Shown: piece after piece, positions 36,074-46,992 of the stretch
Layout of the letters: each line of letters begins with the position of its first letter
How positions within the stretch are numbered: the first letter of the stretch is position 1
From: Canna indica
Lineage: Eukaryota; Streptophyta; Magnoliopsida; Zingiberales; Cannaceae
Length of the DNA: 64,000 bases
NCBI GenBank assembly: GCA_034359265.1
Contig: CP136890.1
Span: 34,886,501-34,950,500, forward strand
Direction of reading: 5' to 3'
The notes under the pieces: generated by a model
The model's database searches: none
What the model was told of the DNA's origin: nothing
The model's input: the letters and a program-made list of their open reading frames with translations, nothing else
Translations under genes and position numbers: made by a program

Positions 36074-37233
36074 TCAAGCAGCCGACTCCGAAACCATCTT
36101 GAGGACGAGATCCTGAGGGCCTGAGCAAATGAATCCCAACTCCTTAATGGAGGACAACGTGCGAACGTTAATACTGGAGGTCATGCCTGCGACAAAGGAG
36201 CCACACAAAGTAGGGTCCATAGGAAGAATAATGCAGGAAGATTCAGAATACCCGTCAACGGCAGTCGCTTTGCGCTCTTTGGCGTGCTGAATTGGGTGAA
36301 GACAACCCTTAGCCACGAGCCTACTGCTGCGCCTGATGAATAGAGGCCCCGGTGACCTACCCTTGGGCCTTCAGCCCGCCACAACAGGGGGAGAAGCGGC
36401 CATAGTGCCCGATGGGCTCAAAACATCACCACTCTCAGCTGAGCCCTCGACAGTGGGCGAAATGAGCAGCCCAGGCCCAGAGAAGCCATGATCACATGGC
36501 GAGTCATGGAGATGATCACCTACACGCACCTCAGCAGCCGAATAGAAATCATCCACCAGCAGCAGCTGCTTTAGAGAGGGCCCAAACCGATCCGCCATAA
36601 GCTGACTCAGACCCAAAACCCTAACGATAACGGGTTTGAACCCAATAGAAACTGCAACCCACTGATACATCAAATTACTTATCACATGGGGCGGGCACGA
36701 AATGAAGCGGATCTTAATGAAGAAACCCACAGAGCGCACCGGCTCAATAAAGGGAACAACATCCGACGCAAGGATACCCTATATATAGAAAAAGCATGAA
36801 GGCCACGATGCATGTAGAGCTGCCAAGCGTACGAAGCATTCCAAAAGCGGTAGCAAATCACTCCGCAGCCAGCGAGCCGAGAAGGAAATCCCAGGACAAA
36901 TGCCATCCAAAGCAAACGTAGCAACACTGAAACATGAAAGAGGCAAGGTCAGCCATGCGTCAGAGGAGAGAGCCGATGACCAAGCCAAAGATGGCAATCC
37001 CTCGTCGGCTCCCTGAGCGAAGGAGGTGGCACACGCAACATCGAAAACAGCTGGCACCACCGGAGCCACCGCCTTCGACAGAACACCCAACTCAAGCAGA
37101 ACCGACGAATGAAGAAGATCGGAACTAGCAAATGACCGATTGCCCCAATGAGAGAAACCACCCCGACCTGCCTCCGATGGGGGGGCGGAGCCAAGGCCTC
37201 AGCAGGATGCGACGGGGGAACATCTTCTTCCAT
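36074..37233 (-). pseudogene. LINE ORF1 region, pseudogene
   Basis: ORF1 proteins of plant LINEs bind RNA. Here the frame is broken: a start-like MEEDVPPSHPAEAL (37233) shifts near 37090 to a second frame that runs to 36074 with stops near 36780 and 36370. The second frame contains FFIKIRFISCPPHVISNL and, near its end, RRSSRLVAKGC, an ending typical of plant LINE ORF1. A CCHC zinc knuckle is not visible. It stops 22 bp before the ORF2 start. Confidence 0.65.
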
Positions 37234-37261
37234 CGGGTCAAAATCAGTATATCTTGTGCTT

Positions 37262-37828
37262 ATTAATCATCTTTTGTGATTATCAAGCATCGGTTTCCAT
37301 TGTTGCATGGGCCACTTTCACCGTTCAGTGGAATTGAACTTTGCCATTTTAAACTTGCATTGTTTGGAGTGGGCTTATCAAGCATTTGCCACCATTGTTG
37401 CAGGAGCCATTGTAGTCATCATCACTAGTAAAGTGTTCTAAGGTGTTCGAGTTTGTAGTCAGCACATAAAGTTCAGAGGCAAGAGGGGGCAAAGATTATT
37501 CTCTCAAAGAATTGTGACACCAATCCATCCATCTCGAAGAATTCTGCTTAGAGTTTTAATTTATTATCCAAGACATGAGCACCAGTTTATCTAATTCACT
37601 GTGGTTTTGGTTACAATTTTGTTTATTAACTGAATTATTATGGTTACAATATTGTAGTAATATTGGTTCCAATTTTGTTTATTACTTGTTTCAAAATTTA
37701 AATGCAAATTGCAAGTTGCAACTATAATTGCAACTTCTATTTGCAACCAACAAAACACTTGCAAATAGAAGTTGCAAGTCTACTTGCGGATGTAATACTT
37801 GCATATTTTAAATGAATTTTATTTTATG
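37262..37828. other. Unassigned DNA right of the LINE, with a hairpin
   Basis: Continues the pre-insertion sequence after the second LINE duplication. The only structure is a perfect 19-bp inverted repeat (TTGCAACTTCTATTTGCAA and its complement, about 37728-37777) separated by a 12-bp loop. No coding is recognised. Confidence 0.5.
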
Positions 37829-38130
37829 TGTTAGCGAAAAGATCCAGAGGCGCATCGGAGCGGGCCGAGCGAATTGCCGAAAGGCGTGACTTAAGATACG
37901 ATCTAATTGCACAAGAGGAATTGTTTTAATCTTGATATTTGTGATGTTGAGTTTGAGTTGGGGTCGAGTCGAGTCCGAGGGTTCGACCGGAATCCAATTT
38001 GGATGAGTCTAGGTGGACTTGAGTTCAACTTAAATGAAGGGGGGAAATTTGGTCATTTTTTTAATAAAAAATATAAACTATTGCTATCAGCGATCGTACA
38101 ACTCTTGTGGAGTCACACGAATGCTGAGGC

Positions 38131-39768
38131 TGTTAGCCTAAGGTTTTCAATCTTGGTCTTAATCTCGGTTTTGATGATAACAAACATGAAACTAATGGTT
38201 TCATTGAGAAATACTTTCAGGTTCCTAGTCGGTTAGCGCTCAACGTCCCCGATCGGAAAAATCAGAGAAATTGGCAAGGACACTCATTGACGCTCGGGAT
38301 TCTTCGGGAAGTTAAATTTTAGGTCTAGGGTGTCTAGTTTGTGTTGTAAATTCTCATGCGGTTGACGGGTAAATTCTCACCGAGAAATTCTCATGACGCT
38401 TGGGAATCCAAAAATCAATCTCGAACCCCAAAACACGAAAATCAAAAAAATTAGAAAAGACTCTGAAATTCACTAAGCCCAGGGAGCTCCTTGGAGGGTT
38501 ATATAACCTAGACATCTTCTTGGCTCCAAAAGTGCCAGTAATTGTTCCTTAGGTAAAAACTAGATAATGAGATATTTTTAAGGATTTTTTGGAAGCCTTT
38601 AGCCTACCCATATTTGACCTAGGAGATTATAAAATTTTCGTTTTTGGAAAATTTGTACTAGACCCCAAAAGTTAGATTTTGATTCTTAAGGATTTTGATT
38701 TTTTAGATATTTTTATTGAATCCAAATGGAGGGTAATCCTTATATAACATTTATGTTTTAAAGTTAATAAATATTATATAAGAGGACTTAGCGAAGACCG
38801 AACCCAAAAATGAACAAACGAGCAGAAATATCAGCAAAACTAGGCTAATTTCTCAGATTCGATCGACCAGTCGACCGAATGTTGCCAAAAATTGGCAATA
38901 GGCCTTCGATCGCTTGGTCGGTTGACCGAGTATCGACCGATACGCGATCGGGCATTGCCAACTGGCAGAAAAATGCTTGTTGACGAGCCCTCTTGTTTGG
39001 GGGCTTATAAATACCCATCTCAAACTCACTCCTAAGCAGTCATCGATGCTTCTAAGCCTCAAAGAGTGATCCTAAGCATTTCTACAAGCTTCCATTGAGC
39101 CATCCTTGCAAAAGCCCTAATTTTGATCTCCACTTATTGATTTAGCCTATAAGTTTCATAGATTCATCTTCTCAAGGCATCAAGAGGACTAGGGAGTTTA
39201 TTTTGGAGCTAAGTACTTGTTGTTTGATTTATTGCTCCAATTGTTATTGTATTTTGTTGTTTATTTTGATTGTATATCAAGTGTGTAAACCTAGGTTGCT
39301 AGGTTTGATTCAGTTGGTGGTTGCCTTGGTATTAAGGCTTAAATCCACCACTATAAACTTTGTTTACTAAGATTAGTTGAGTTGTCATTTAAGTTGAGGT
39401 CGGAGAGTGCTCTCGGTAGGAAGGCGGAATACTTCCAGGTGTGGAAGTGCATTCAATTTGAGAGCGGAGAGTTTCCGGTGTAAAGTCCTCTTTGTAAGGG
39501 AAACAATATAATCTAGTAAACCTAGTTTGGAAATCCTAAGCGGGGTGCATAGGTAGTGGAGTAGGTATTGGGGCCGAACCACTATAAATAATTGTGTTAG
39601 TATTGTTTACCTTGTTTTTCTTATTGCTTATCATTTATATCTTGCTTCCGCTTACTACTCGATTTGTCAATTGCCTAAGTAATCAAGTAAACGATTAAAA
39701 CAAGAATTAGGCAAAAAAAATTAGATAACACACTATTCCCCCTCTCTAGTTTGGCCATTCCACCAACA
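38131..39768 (+). mobile_element. LTR-S copy 6, solo LTR, TSD GAGGC
   Basis: TGTTAGCCTAAGG to CCACCAACA, 1638 bp, flanked by perfect GAGGC (38126-38130 and 39769-39773). The longest complete solo copy. Palindromes CGATCGACCAGTCGACCGA and related words lie at 38860-38950, about 55 bp upstream of the TATA box at 39006. It interrupts the chromovirus 5' LTR. Confidence 0.95.
39006..39013 (+). promoter_or_regulatory. TATA box of LTR-S copy 6
   Basis: TATAAATA preceded by GGGGGCT and followed by CCCATC, same setting as in the other copies. Confidence 0.6.
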
Positions 39769-40311
39769 GAGGCAGCAAAGAGGGGGGGGGGGTGACACCT
39801 TCACTTTGGCCAGAGTTTTCCTCGCCGTCGCCGAAGAACGGAGCCGCGAGGTCCCTCTTTCATCATCTTCCCTTAATCCCCTTTCTACCATGTGAGTGGT
39901 TCTTTCTCCAATCCCTAGTTTGATATACAGGGTTGCCAATCCTTGTAGTAAGGATCTAATAATGTGATTTTTGCGCGTTTCGATTTATATCGCTTGCTTA
40001 TCTTCCACGTTTGAATCATTTGTGTGGTAAATTGAGACGTTTTGAGGTTGAGGGTGGGTGGCATCCCTAGGGCATGTCCTTAAGCCTTAGGGTTGGCCGG
40101 CCCTTGTGTTTGAGTCAAGGTAAAGTGGATGTATTTTGGTTAGTGAATTTTTATTGATTTAATTCTAAATTTTTACTTGGTTAAAGGCGTGCTAAAACCC
40201 TACTTAAAAATCTGAAAATTCTTGTCTAAGGGTGGACCGAATAACCATTAACTTGTAGGGTAGCTATGGTATGATTCATGTGAAAGTTACTTAGACCGAA
40301 ACCTATTATTT

Positions 40312-40545
40312 AGGTGCTGAATTTTATCATGTGACTGGGCTGAAATTTATAGAAATCACATGTTGAAATTAACATGTAGATATGCTGAAATTACCTAGTT
40401 TTATATGCTAAAATTGATATTTAGAGATGTTGAAATTTCATGATAGAGTATGCTGAAATTACTTCATTCTACATGCTGAAATATCATGATGTAGCATGCT
40501 GAAAATTACATATAGTTGTATGCTGAAATTTCATTGCAATACATA
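40312..40545. repeat. Degenerate TGCTGAAATT array in chromovirus LTR
   Basis: About eight occurrences of (A/T)TGCTGAAATT at irregular spacing of 25-35 bp, interleaved with ATGATGTA / CATGTAGA words. Further single copies of GCTGAAATTT follow to 40860. No equivalent was noticed in the 3' LTR. Confidence 0.8.
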
Positions 40546-41905
40546 TTGATCTATCATTGTCATTAGATTGTCATATACTCTAGAATGGTCCTAAACCTTA
40601 TAAAACAAGTGCAGAAATTTTATCCTTTGTAAGGCTAAAATTTCAGCCTTAGGTTGAAATTTTCAACGAGGGGCTGACGAGGTAGTAAATCTGTATTTTC
40701 TATTATTGTTTGTGCTGAACATTGAAGTCATTGGATAGTTATGGAACTATGCTTGAATGTCTGAAAGTTTCCGGGTGGTTGGGTTAAGTTTTGAGTGTGA
40801 AATGGTTGTTGGCATGGAGGGGCGTCGTGCTGAAATTGTTTGGCGGGGTGTTGAAATTTCGGTGCACGATAACCTACCATATAATATTCTTTTGGATAGA
40901 AAGCTGGAAACTAAATTTCAGTATGTGTGGATGGTGGGTGGTACGGCGATTAGCCAAGGGTTTGGGACCGAGATGAGGCCGTGTGGGGTGCGCATGTGCA
41001 TGCACCCGTGGAACGTAAATATAGTCGTACCCACCCGAGTTAACCACCTTCTATTTATAATGTATTTTTCTTTCCATTAATTGGATGCGCATGTGATTGT
41101 GATGGCCAGGCTGGGAAGCGTGTTAGCATGTGAAGCTAATGCCTGACCGAGGGAGTTGATATTGGATCGAGGTATTCGTCAGTGGGCCACGCCAACGACT
41201 GACCCGAGTGCCACTGATTGGAGGGCCTTTTCCAACCGAGTATTTAGGGCACTGAGACTAGAGGGTCTTCGTAGCTCAACGAGCCCGAGGTGGAAAATTC
41301 ACTAGGGAGGCCAGCTTAGTGAGCAACTTGCGTGTTATGTATTGTGCTTTATGAGGATTCATTATTTTGGCCGAGTTAGGTCGAGGGTGCGCGACGCGCT
41401 CAAGAGACATACTAAAGATCCTCACATTCTTTATATCATCTTATTGATGCCTTATTGATTTACATTATTGCATTTTTATGTGGTTTGGCTTGGTAGTGGT
41501 TGGAGTAGCCAGTCAATGAGTTCAATGAACTCATCGCTCTCTTGTGTTGTTCTATAGATATCGATCATTGAGGTATGGCGCGGCTGGTGTTGGCAAACTT
41601 TGGTGGCGAATCTCGTGAAATTAGATGATGTAGTCGAGTTGTAGCATGAGTTTAGTGTTTAGTCCTTGAACATGTTAAACTTTTACATTGTGTCATTTCC
41701 TTTGAATTAGTTTCCTTATGTTATTATCTTAATTATATGGATTGACATTTGATACTTTGGTATATGAATTGACGCCATTTGGAGTTGCTATTTGACATGA
41801 TTATCTACTCTTTCTTGTGCATGGTTCATGTATTCTGTGGTAGGCTTCGGAGTGCTTGTCCGCACTCTGGCCGGTCACGTGACCCGATTTCGGGGCGTGA
41901 CAAAG

Positions 41906-41917
41906 TGGTATCAGAGC
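41906..41917 (+). other. Primer-binding site, chimeric chromovirus
   Basis: TGGTATCAGAGC, the standard plant tRNA-Met primer site, 3 bp after the LTR end. Confidence 0.9.
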
Positions 41918-42107
41918 ATGGTTAGGTCCTAACTACATTAGTAGGGCATAGAACCATATAGGACATTGCTAGCGTGTCGATATACAGTGTGTCCTATTTC
42001 ACGAGACAAGATTACAGAGCTTGTGCACACCAACGAGGTACATATGATCATAGTATAAATGTTTTGAGGCAATAATTAATTTATTTCATATTATTCTCTT
42101 ATAGCTA

Positions 42108-43440
42108 TAGAGGCGCATAAAGATTGAGTGTTGAGTGGCAGTGGTAGCAATTCCATAGGCCAGGGAGGCTGGGGTCGAGGCCGCAGCCGAGGTCGGGGCC
42201 GTGGGAGCCCAACCCAAGAGGGGGTAAAGCAAGACCCTAGGGTGGCACAGTTAGAGGCACAAGTAGTTTGAGTTAACTAAGGAGCTCCAGTGGGAGCGGG
42301 AGTTGAGGCAGCAGTAGCCACAACCTGAGCCGGCAGCACTAGTGGCTCAGGAGACAGAGGGACTGGTAACACCGATTGTCAGAGCAGTTGACCGACAGGA
42401 TATAGTGTGCAACAGAGTTCCATACTTGGATTTTTTCAAGTTGAGGCCCCCGGAGTTTACAGACACAAATTTTACAGTGGAGGTCACAAACTTTTTAAGT
42501 TACTGTTATAACCTCTGCGAGGTACTGGGATGTTCATCTGAGGTAGCAGCACATCTATTGTGATTGCAGTTGAGAGGACCAACGAAGGAATGGCTTCATT
42601 CCTAGAGGGCCCGTCGGGGTATTACTACACCATCCCTTATATGGGATGAGTTCAGTGCTGCTATTACAAAGCGGTATTTGCCTAGGAGTGTCCGTGACAT
42701 GCGAGCAAAGGAGTTTGAGCAGCTTTGGTAGACCGACAACATGATGGTGTAGCAGTATGAGATGGAGTTCACCCGACTATCCTGTTATCATCCTCTGTTT
42801 GTATCTACAAAGACATCCAGGGTTAGGAGATTTGTCAAGGGACTACAGGTGCAGATTGGCCATCTGATCCATTACACTGAGAGTACTACTTTCGCACATG
42901 TGGTCGACGAGGCTTTGCGGTAGGAAGCTATAGTACCTTTAGAGCGACCTGAGGGGCCCTCGAAGAAGAGGTTCAGATCCCATGGACTAGGAGAGCGATA
43001 GGCTCACTAAGAGGGTTTTGCCATAAGGGTAGTCCATCAATCGGGCCGAGGGAAGAGTATCTTCAGGGGCCAATCAGGGCCATGTTAGGTGCAGAGGGCT
43101 GTGACAGGGGATGCACTTGGGCAGAAGAAGACTGAGGCACCACTGTAATGTGGTCAGTGTAGTAGACGGCACTAGGGTGTGTGTTATGGCCGTACGAATG
43201 CTTGCTTTAGGTGCAACTAAGTTGGGCATTTCAAGAAAGATTGCCCAGCTGGTGGAGGTCAGAGGACAGTTCAGTCCTAGGGAAAAGCACCAGTGTCAGC
43301 AGTTTTCAGTGGCTCGGAGGGGACAGGCACAGGGCAAGGGGCATCATGCAAGCGGTTCTGGAAAGGTCCCTGCTCGGGTTTTTGCTCTTACAACGGGTGG
43401 TGCAGAGGCATCGAATGTAGTGGTGGCAGGTACCCTTTTA
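42108..43440 (+). pseudogene. Chromovirus gag (first parent), pseudogene
   Basis: Gag forms the particle around the RNA. A leader with GSGSN-like and Gly/Arg-rich text (42120-42200) leads into the capsid-type domain (FFKLRPPEFTDTNFTVEV, YNLCEVLGCSSEVA, RSVRDMRAKEFEQL, YEMEFTRLS, GHLIHYTESTTF; 42340-42940). A zinc knuckle follows at about 43200-43240 (CFRCN, a stop, VGHFKKDC). Multiple TAG/TGA codons (for example after SEVAAHLL and in the knuckle) stop translation. The text parallels the second parent's gag at 45737-46990 closely. Confidence 0.8.
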
Positions 43441-44184
43441 GTTTATTCAACTAGTGCCTGTGTTTTATTTGACTCGGGTGTTACACATTCTTCTGTTTCA
43501 GCTTCGTTTGCACCCCTACTGGGTAAAGAGAAAAATTTGCTTGAGGCACCTCTAGTTGTGTCGATGCCTATGGGCGATGTTATCGTGGCTGAATCGGCCT
43601 TTTGGGGCTACAAAGTTTCTGTTTGCATCTTTTGGAAGCCGAACTGGTTCTCCTCCCGTCACTGGAGCTAGATGTCATCTTGGGGATGGACTGGTTGGCT
43701 ACTCATTACGCGAAGATGGACTGTAGGGCAAAGACTGTCATTTTCAACAAGCTTGAGGTACCGCAATTTACTTTCCATGGTAATGGGAAGGGAGATTTAT
43801 TTTGGGTAATCTCGACCCTAAAAGCTCGAAAATTGCTTTGTAGAGGCTGTCAGTCATTTCTGGCCTTTGTGTTTGTGGTCGAGGAGTTCGAGGGAGTGAC
43901 TGAAAAGTTGAATGAGACTCCTGTGATTAGTGAGTTCCATGATGTTTTCCCTAATGAACTTTCGGGATTGCCACCGGACAGGGAAATATAGTTCTGTATT
44001 GATTTGCAGTTGGGGGTGAAACCGATCTCCATTCCCCCTTATCAGATGGCACTAACTGGGCTGAGAGAGCTTAAGGCTCAATTACATGAGCTTTTGGATC
44101 TGGGCTTCATTCGCCCAAGTGTGTTCTCGTAGGGGGCTCCAATGCTATTTGTTAAGAAAAAGGACGGGTCCTTGCGGATGTGCA
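43441..44184 (+). pseudogene. Chromovirus protease and RT start (first parent), cut
   Basis: Protease active-site text ACVLFDSGVTHS near 43455, then LELDVILGMDWLATHYAKMD and the start of RT (FPNELSGLPPDREI, a stop, [37 protein letters not shown]). The last codons before the nested LTR-S copy are at 44184. The frame resumes after it (45691-45727) with [11 protein letters not shown] and then ends at the fusion point. A frameshift lies near 43600-43670. The TAG after RPSVFS replaces Trp of the conserved SPWGAP motif. Confidence 0.85.
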
Positions 44185-44514
44185 TGTTGGCCTAAGGTTT
44201 TCAATCCTGGTCTTAATCTCGATTTTGATGATAACAAACATGGAACTAATGTTTCACTGAGAAAATCTTTCAGGTTCCATTTCGGTTAGAGTTCGATGTC
44301 CTCAATCAAAAATATCGAAAGAAATTAGAAAATCGAAAGGACATTGATTGTCGCACTTGGGTTCGTCGTGGAATATCTCAAAGTTCGACGTATGCACCAA
44401 AGACGTATTGGATGAGTCCAAAGATCACCTGGAAAGCTCTCCAAGTTGATGCTCGTTGAAAGCCGGAACCCGAAAATGAAACGCGTAAGAAGAAGGCTGA
44501 AGAAATCAAGTTCA

Positions 44515-44870
44515 GCCTAGGTTCGGTCGACTAATCGGTCGGCCAAATCGGGATAAAAAATGGCAGTACCCATTTCGATCGACCGGTCGATCGACCGAAC
44601 AGTGCCAAAAATTGGTAGTGGCTACTTCGATCGATCGGGCGGTCGATCGACTGAGGCCAAAATTTGGCAGAAGGCGCGTCGGTCGACCGGACTGAAGATT
44701 GCAGATCATGCCATTGGCTTCACTACATCGGTCGACCGGACTGCGGATCGTAGGAATTACAACGGTGGTCGACCCATCGGTCGACTGCACAGAGAGGTTG
44801 AGCCAGCGGTCGCTCGAGCGATCGATCGGTCGGTCGACCGACGACCGGCATGCGACCGAACAACGGTAAC
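44515..44870. repeat. GTCGAC palindrome array in LTR-S copy 7
   Basis: At least ten TCGGTCGACCGA-type palindromes (GTCGAC, GATCGATCG variants) in 355 bp, in pairs such as GATCGACCGGTCGATCGACC. It ends about 45 bp before the TATA box at 44913. Confidence 0.9.
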
Positions 44871-44912
44871 AGCTAGTTTTTCGCCCGTTGAGCTGCCGTT
44901 TCTTTGAGAGGT

Positions 44913-44920
44913 TATAAATA
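44913..44920 (+). promoter_or_regulatory. TATA box of LTR-S copy 7
   Basis: TATAAATA after GAGAGGT, followed by TCCCTC. Confidence 0.6.
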
Positions 44921-45727
44921 TCCCTCATCTAACTCCTTTAACCTCTCTTACAGATTTTATTGAGCATTAAAAAGAGAGTTTTGAGCCTTCAAAAGATCGA
45001 TTAATAGCGCTCGGTTCTTCTGTCGACAACTTCTTCAAGCGCACACTCTGCCTCAACTCGGGTTTTAATTCGAGCTACACGACTCAACGAGTTGGAGGTT
45101 TTAAAGGCTTGGAAAAGAGTATTTAATCTTGGTTTACTCTTTAAGCTATTTTCATTGTAATTTTAATTGTTATTTGAACATTGTTTTCTTTGGATTTGTG
45201 CTTCTGAAGACCTAGGATTGTTAGGTATTGAAATTGGGTGGTAGCCTTGATGTTTGAGGTTTAAATCCACCGGTGTAAACGTAGCTTACTAGGATTAGTT
45301 GAGGTATCCCTTAGGGTTGAGGTGGAAGAGAACTCTCGATAAGAAGGCGGAGACTTCCGGGTGTGGAAGTGCCTTAGATTGAGAGTGAGTCTCTTTGAGT
45401 CAAAGTCCTCTGTGTAAGGGAAACATCGTTAATCTTGTAAAACTAAGTTTGGAAATCCTAAGCGGGGTGCTTAGGTAGTGGAGTAGGCATTGGGGCCGAA
45501 CCACTATAAATTCTTGTGTTTGCATTGATATTATGTTTGCGCTTAATTGTTTTATTATTGCTTCCGCATTTAGTCACTCAACTTGTAATTTGCCTAAGTA
45601 ACCAAAGAAAATGGTTAAAATCAAATTTAGGCTAATTGATTAGTAAACACACTATTCACCCCCCCTCTAGTGTGGCCATTTCGTCCAACAGTGCATTGAT
45701 TACCGGCAATTGAATAAGGTGATTGTG

Positions 45728-46992
45728 TTATAGAATGGAGGCTCAAAATGCTGCTTTGAGCGGCAGTGGTAGTAACTCGTCAAAATGTCGAGGCCGGGGG
45801 CAAGGCCGGGGGCGAGGCCGAGGCTGAGGCCGGGCCCGGGGCAGGGATAGATAGCCGTCTGAAGGACAGGGGCAAGAGTCAGCGGTTGTTCAACTGCAGG
45901 CTCAGGTGAATCAACTGACTGAGGAACTCCTTAAGGAGCAGGAACTAAGACAGCAAATGCAACAGCAGATGCGGTAGCAGTAGTCTCAGCAGCCACCGCC
46001 ACAACCCGTGCCCATGATTTCAGTGGTACCAGAAGTGGCAGAGGTGACAGCACCGGTGGTCAGAACCCCAGGGGCCCCAACTTATGCAAATTTTATCACA
46101 CTGAAGCCACCGGATTTCACCGGGACAGATCATCAGGTGGAGGTGACAGAATTCTTGGGGGATTGCTACGAGCTATGTATGGAGCTGGGGTGTTCATCAA
46201 AGGCAGTTGCTCGTATGGTCGGTCTTCAGATGAGGGGACCGGCAAAGGTCTGGCTGCAAACTTGGAAGGCCCGCAGGGCAGTTGGCGCATCACCTCCCAC
46301 GTGGGAGGAATTTCGGGCGACTATGGTGGAGCAGTACCTACCCATGAGTGTCCGCGACAAGCGCGCTCGTGATTTTGAGATGTTGCGCCAGGCTGGAGGC
46401 ATGACAGTGTTAGAGTATGAGATGGAGTTCAACCATCTCTCCAAGTACCACCCAACCCTAGTGGCGTCTGAGACCGCCAGGGTTAAGAGGTTCGTGGCAG
46501 GATTGAGGCCACAGATTGGCAGACTTATCCACTACACTGAGAATTCTACTCTGGCTCGAGTAGTGGATGAAGCCCTGCAGAAAGAAGCCTTGGTGTCATT
46601 TGAGAGAAATGACAGGCCATCTAAGAAGAAGTTTTGGTCGCAGGGTTCTGGTAGTCGGCCTTGGCACTCCGAGGGGGCAATGACTACAGCAGAGCAGTAG
46701 CAAAGCCGGGGGCAGAATGGCAGCCGGGGCCGTGTGGGGCTAGGGACCAGGTCAGTGAGGCCAGTAGTGTCAGGAGGTGGTTCTCAGAGATCTGAGGCGC
46801 CGTAGTGTGCAGTCGGAGGCATTGGGGTTCCTGCCTCAGCCACACTAATGTTTGCTTCAAGTGCGGCCGAGTCGGACACTTCAAGAAGGACTGTGATGGG
46901 GGAACTGGTCAGAAGCCTGAGCAGTCTAGGGGAAAGGCACCTATGTTAGTAGGGTCAGTAGCTCAGAGAGGGCAGACGCAGCATCCAAAGCA
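45728..46992 (+). pseudogene. Chromovirus gag (second parent), pseudogene
   Basis: Starts at the fusion point (TTATAGAATGGAGGC). ATG at 45735 gives MEAQNAALSGSGSN, then a Gly/Arg-rich tract, and a Gln-rich stretch with TAG codons replacing CAG (near 45975). The capsid domain (46008-46700: FITLKPPDFTGTDHQVEV, CYELCMELGCSSKAV, MSVRDKRARDFEML, GRLIHYTENSTL) is open. A zinc knuckle follows at 46853-46894 (CFKCGRVGHFKKDC), intact. Frame shifts and TAG stops separate the parts. Confidence 0.85.

Larger units (their letters stand above)
32269..37244 (-). mobile_element. Full-length L1-type LINE, 17-bp TSD
   Basis: Flanked by perfect 17-bp duplications CAGTATATCTTGTGCTT (32252-32268 and 37245-37261). 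On the minus strand it has an ORF1-like region, an ORF2 with endonuclease, reverse transcriptase and C-terminal zinc-finger domains, a short 3' untranslated region and an A-rich tail (complement of the T-run at 32270-32281). The length of 4976 bp and the presence of both ORFs show an insertion that is complete or nearly so. Confidence 0.95.
37829..41902 (+). mobile_element. 5' LTR of the chimeric chromovirus (interrupted)
   Basis: TGTTAGCGAAAAGATCC to TTCGGGGCGTGACA, directly followed by AAG and the primer site. Without the nested LTR-S copy and one TSD it is about 2431 bp. The right half contains a degenerate TGCTGAAATT array (40312-40545). Its core differs from the 3' LTR at 50448-53001 although start, end and size are alike. 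Confidence 0.82.
44185..45690 (+). mobile_element. LTR-S copy 7, solo LTR inside RT, TSD GTGCA
   Basis: TGTTGGCCTAAGG to CGTCCAACA, 1506 bp, perfect GTGCA duplication (44180-44184 and 45691-45695). It splits the RT text ..SLRMC / IDYRQLNK.. at the Cys codon, so the reading frame before the insertion can be followed exactly. It has the longest well-kept GTCGAC array among the solo copies (44515-44870). Confidence 0.97.

Noticed and set aside
40757..41080. 107-codon open frame
   Set aside because: It lies within the chromovirus 5' LTR, shows no domain, and has no match in the related LTR.
44512..44928. Long open frames on both strands rich in Arg, Asp, Ser and Pro
   Set aside because: They lie in GTCGAC palindrome arrays; a self-complementary CG-rich motif with no stop-like words stays open in several frames on both strands. 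Similar frames occur in the other array copies (1-215, 62774-63175).
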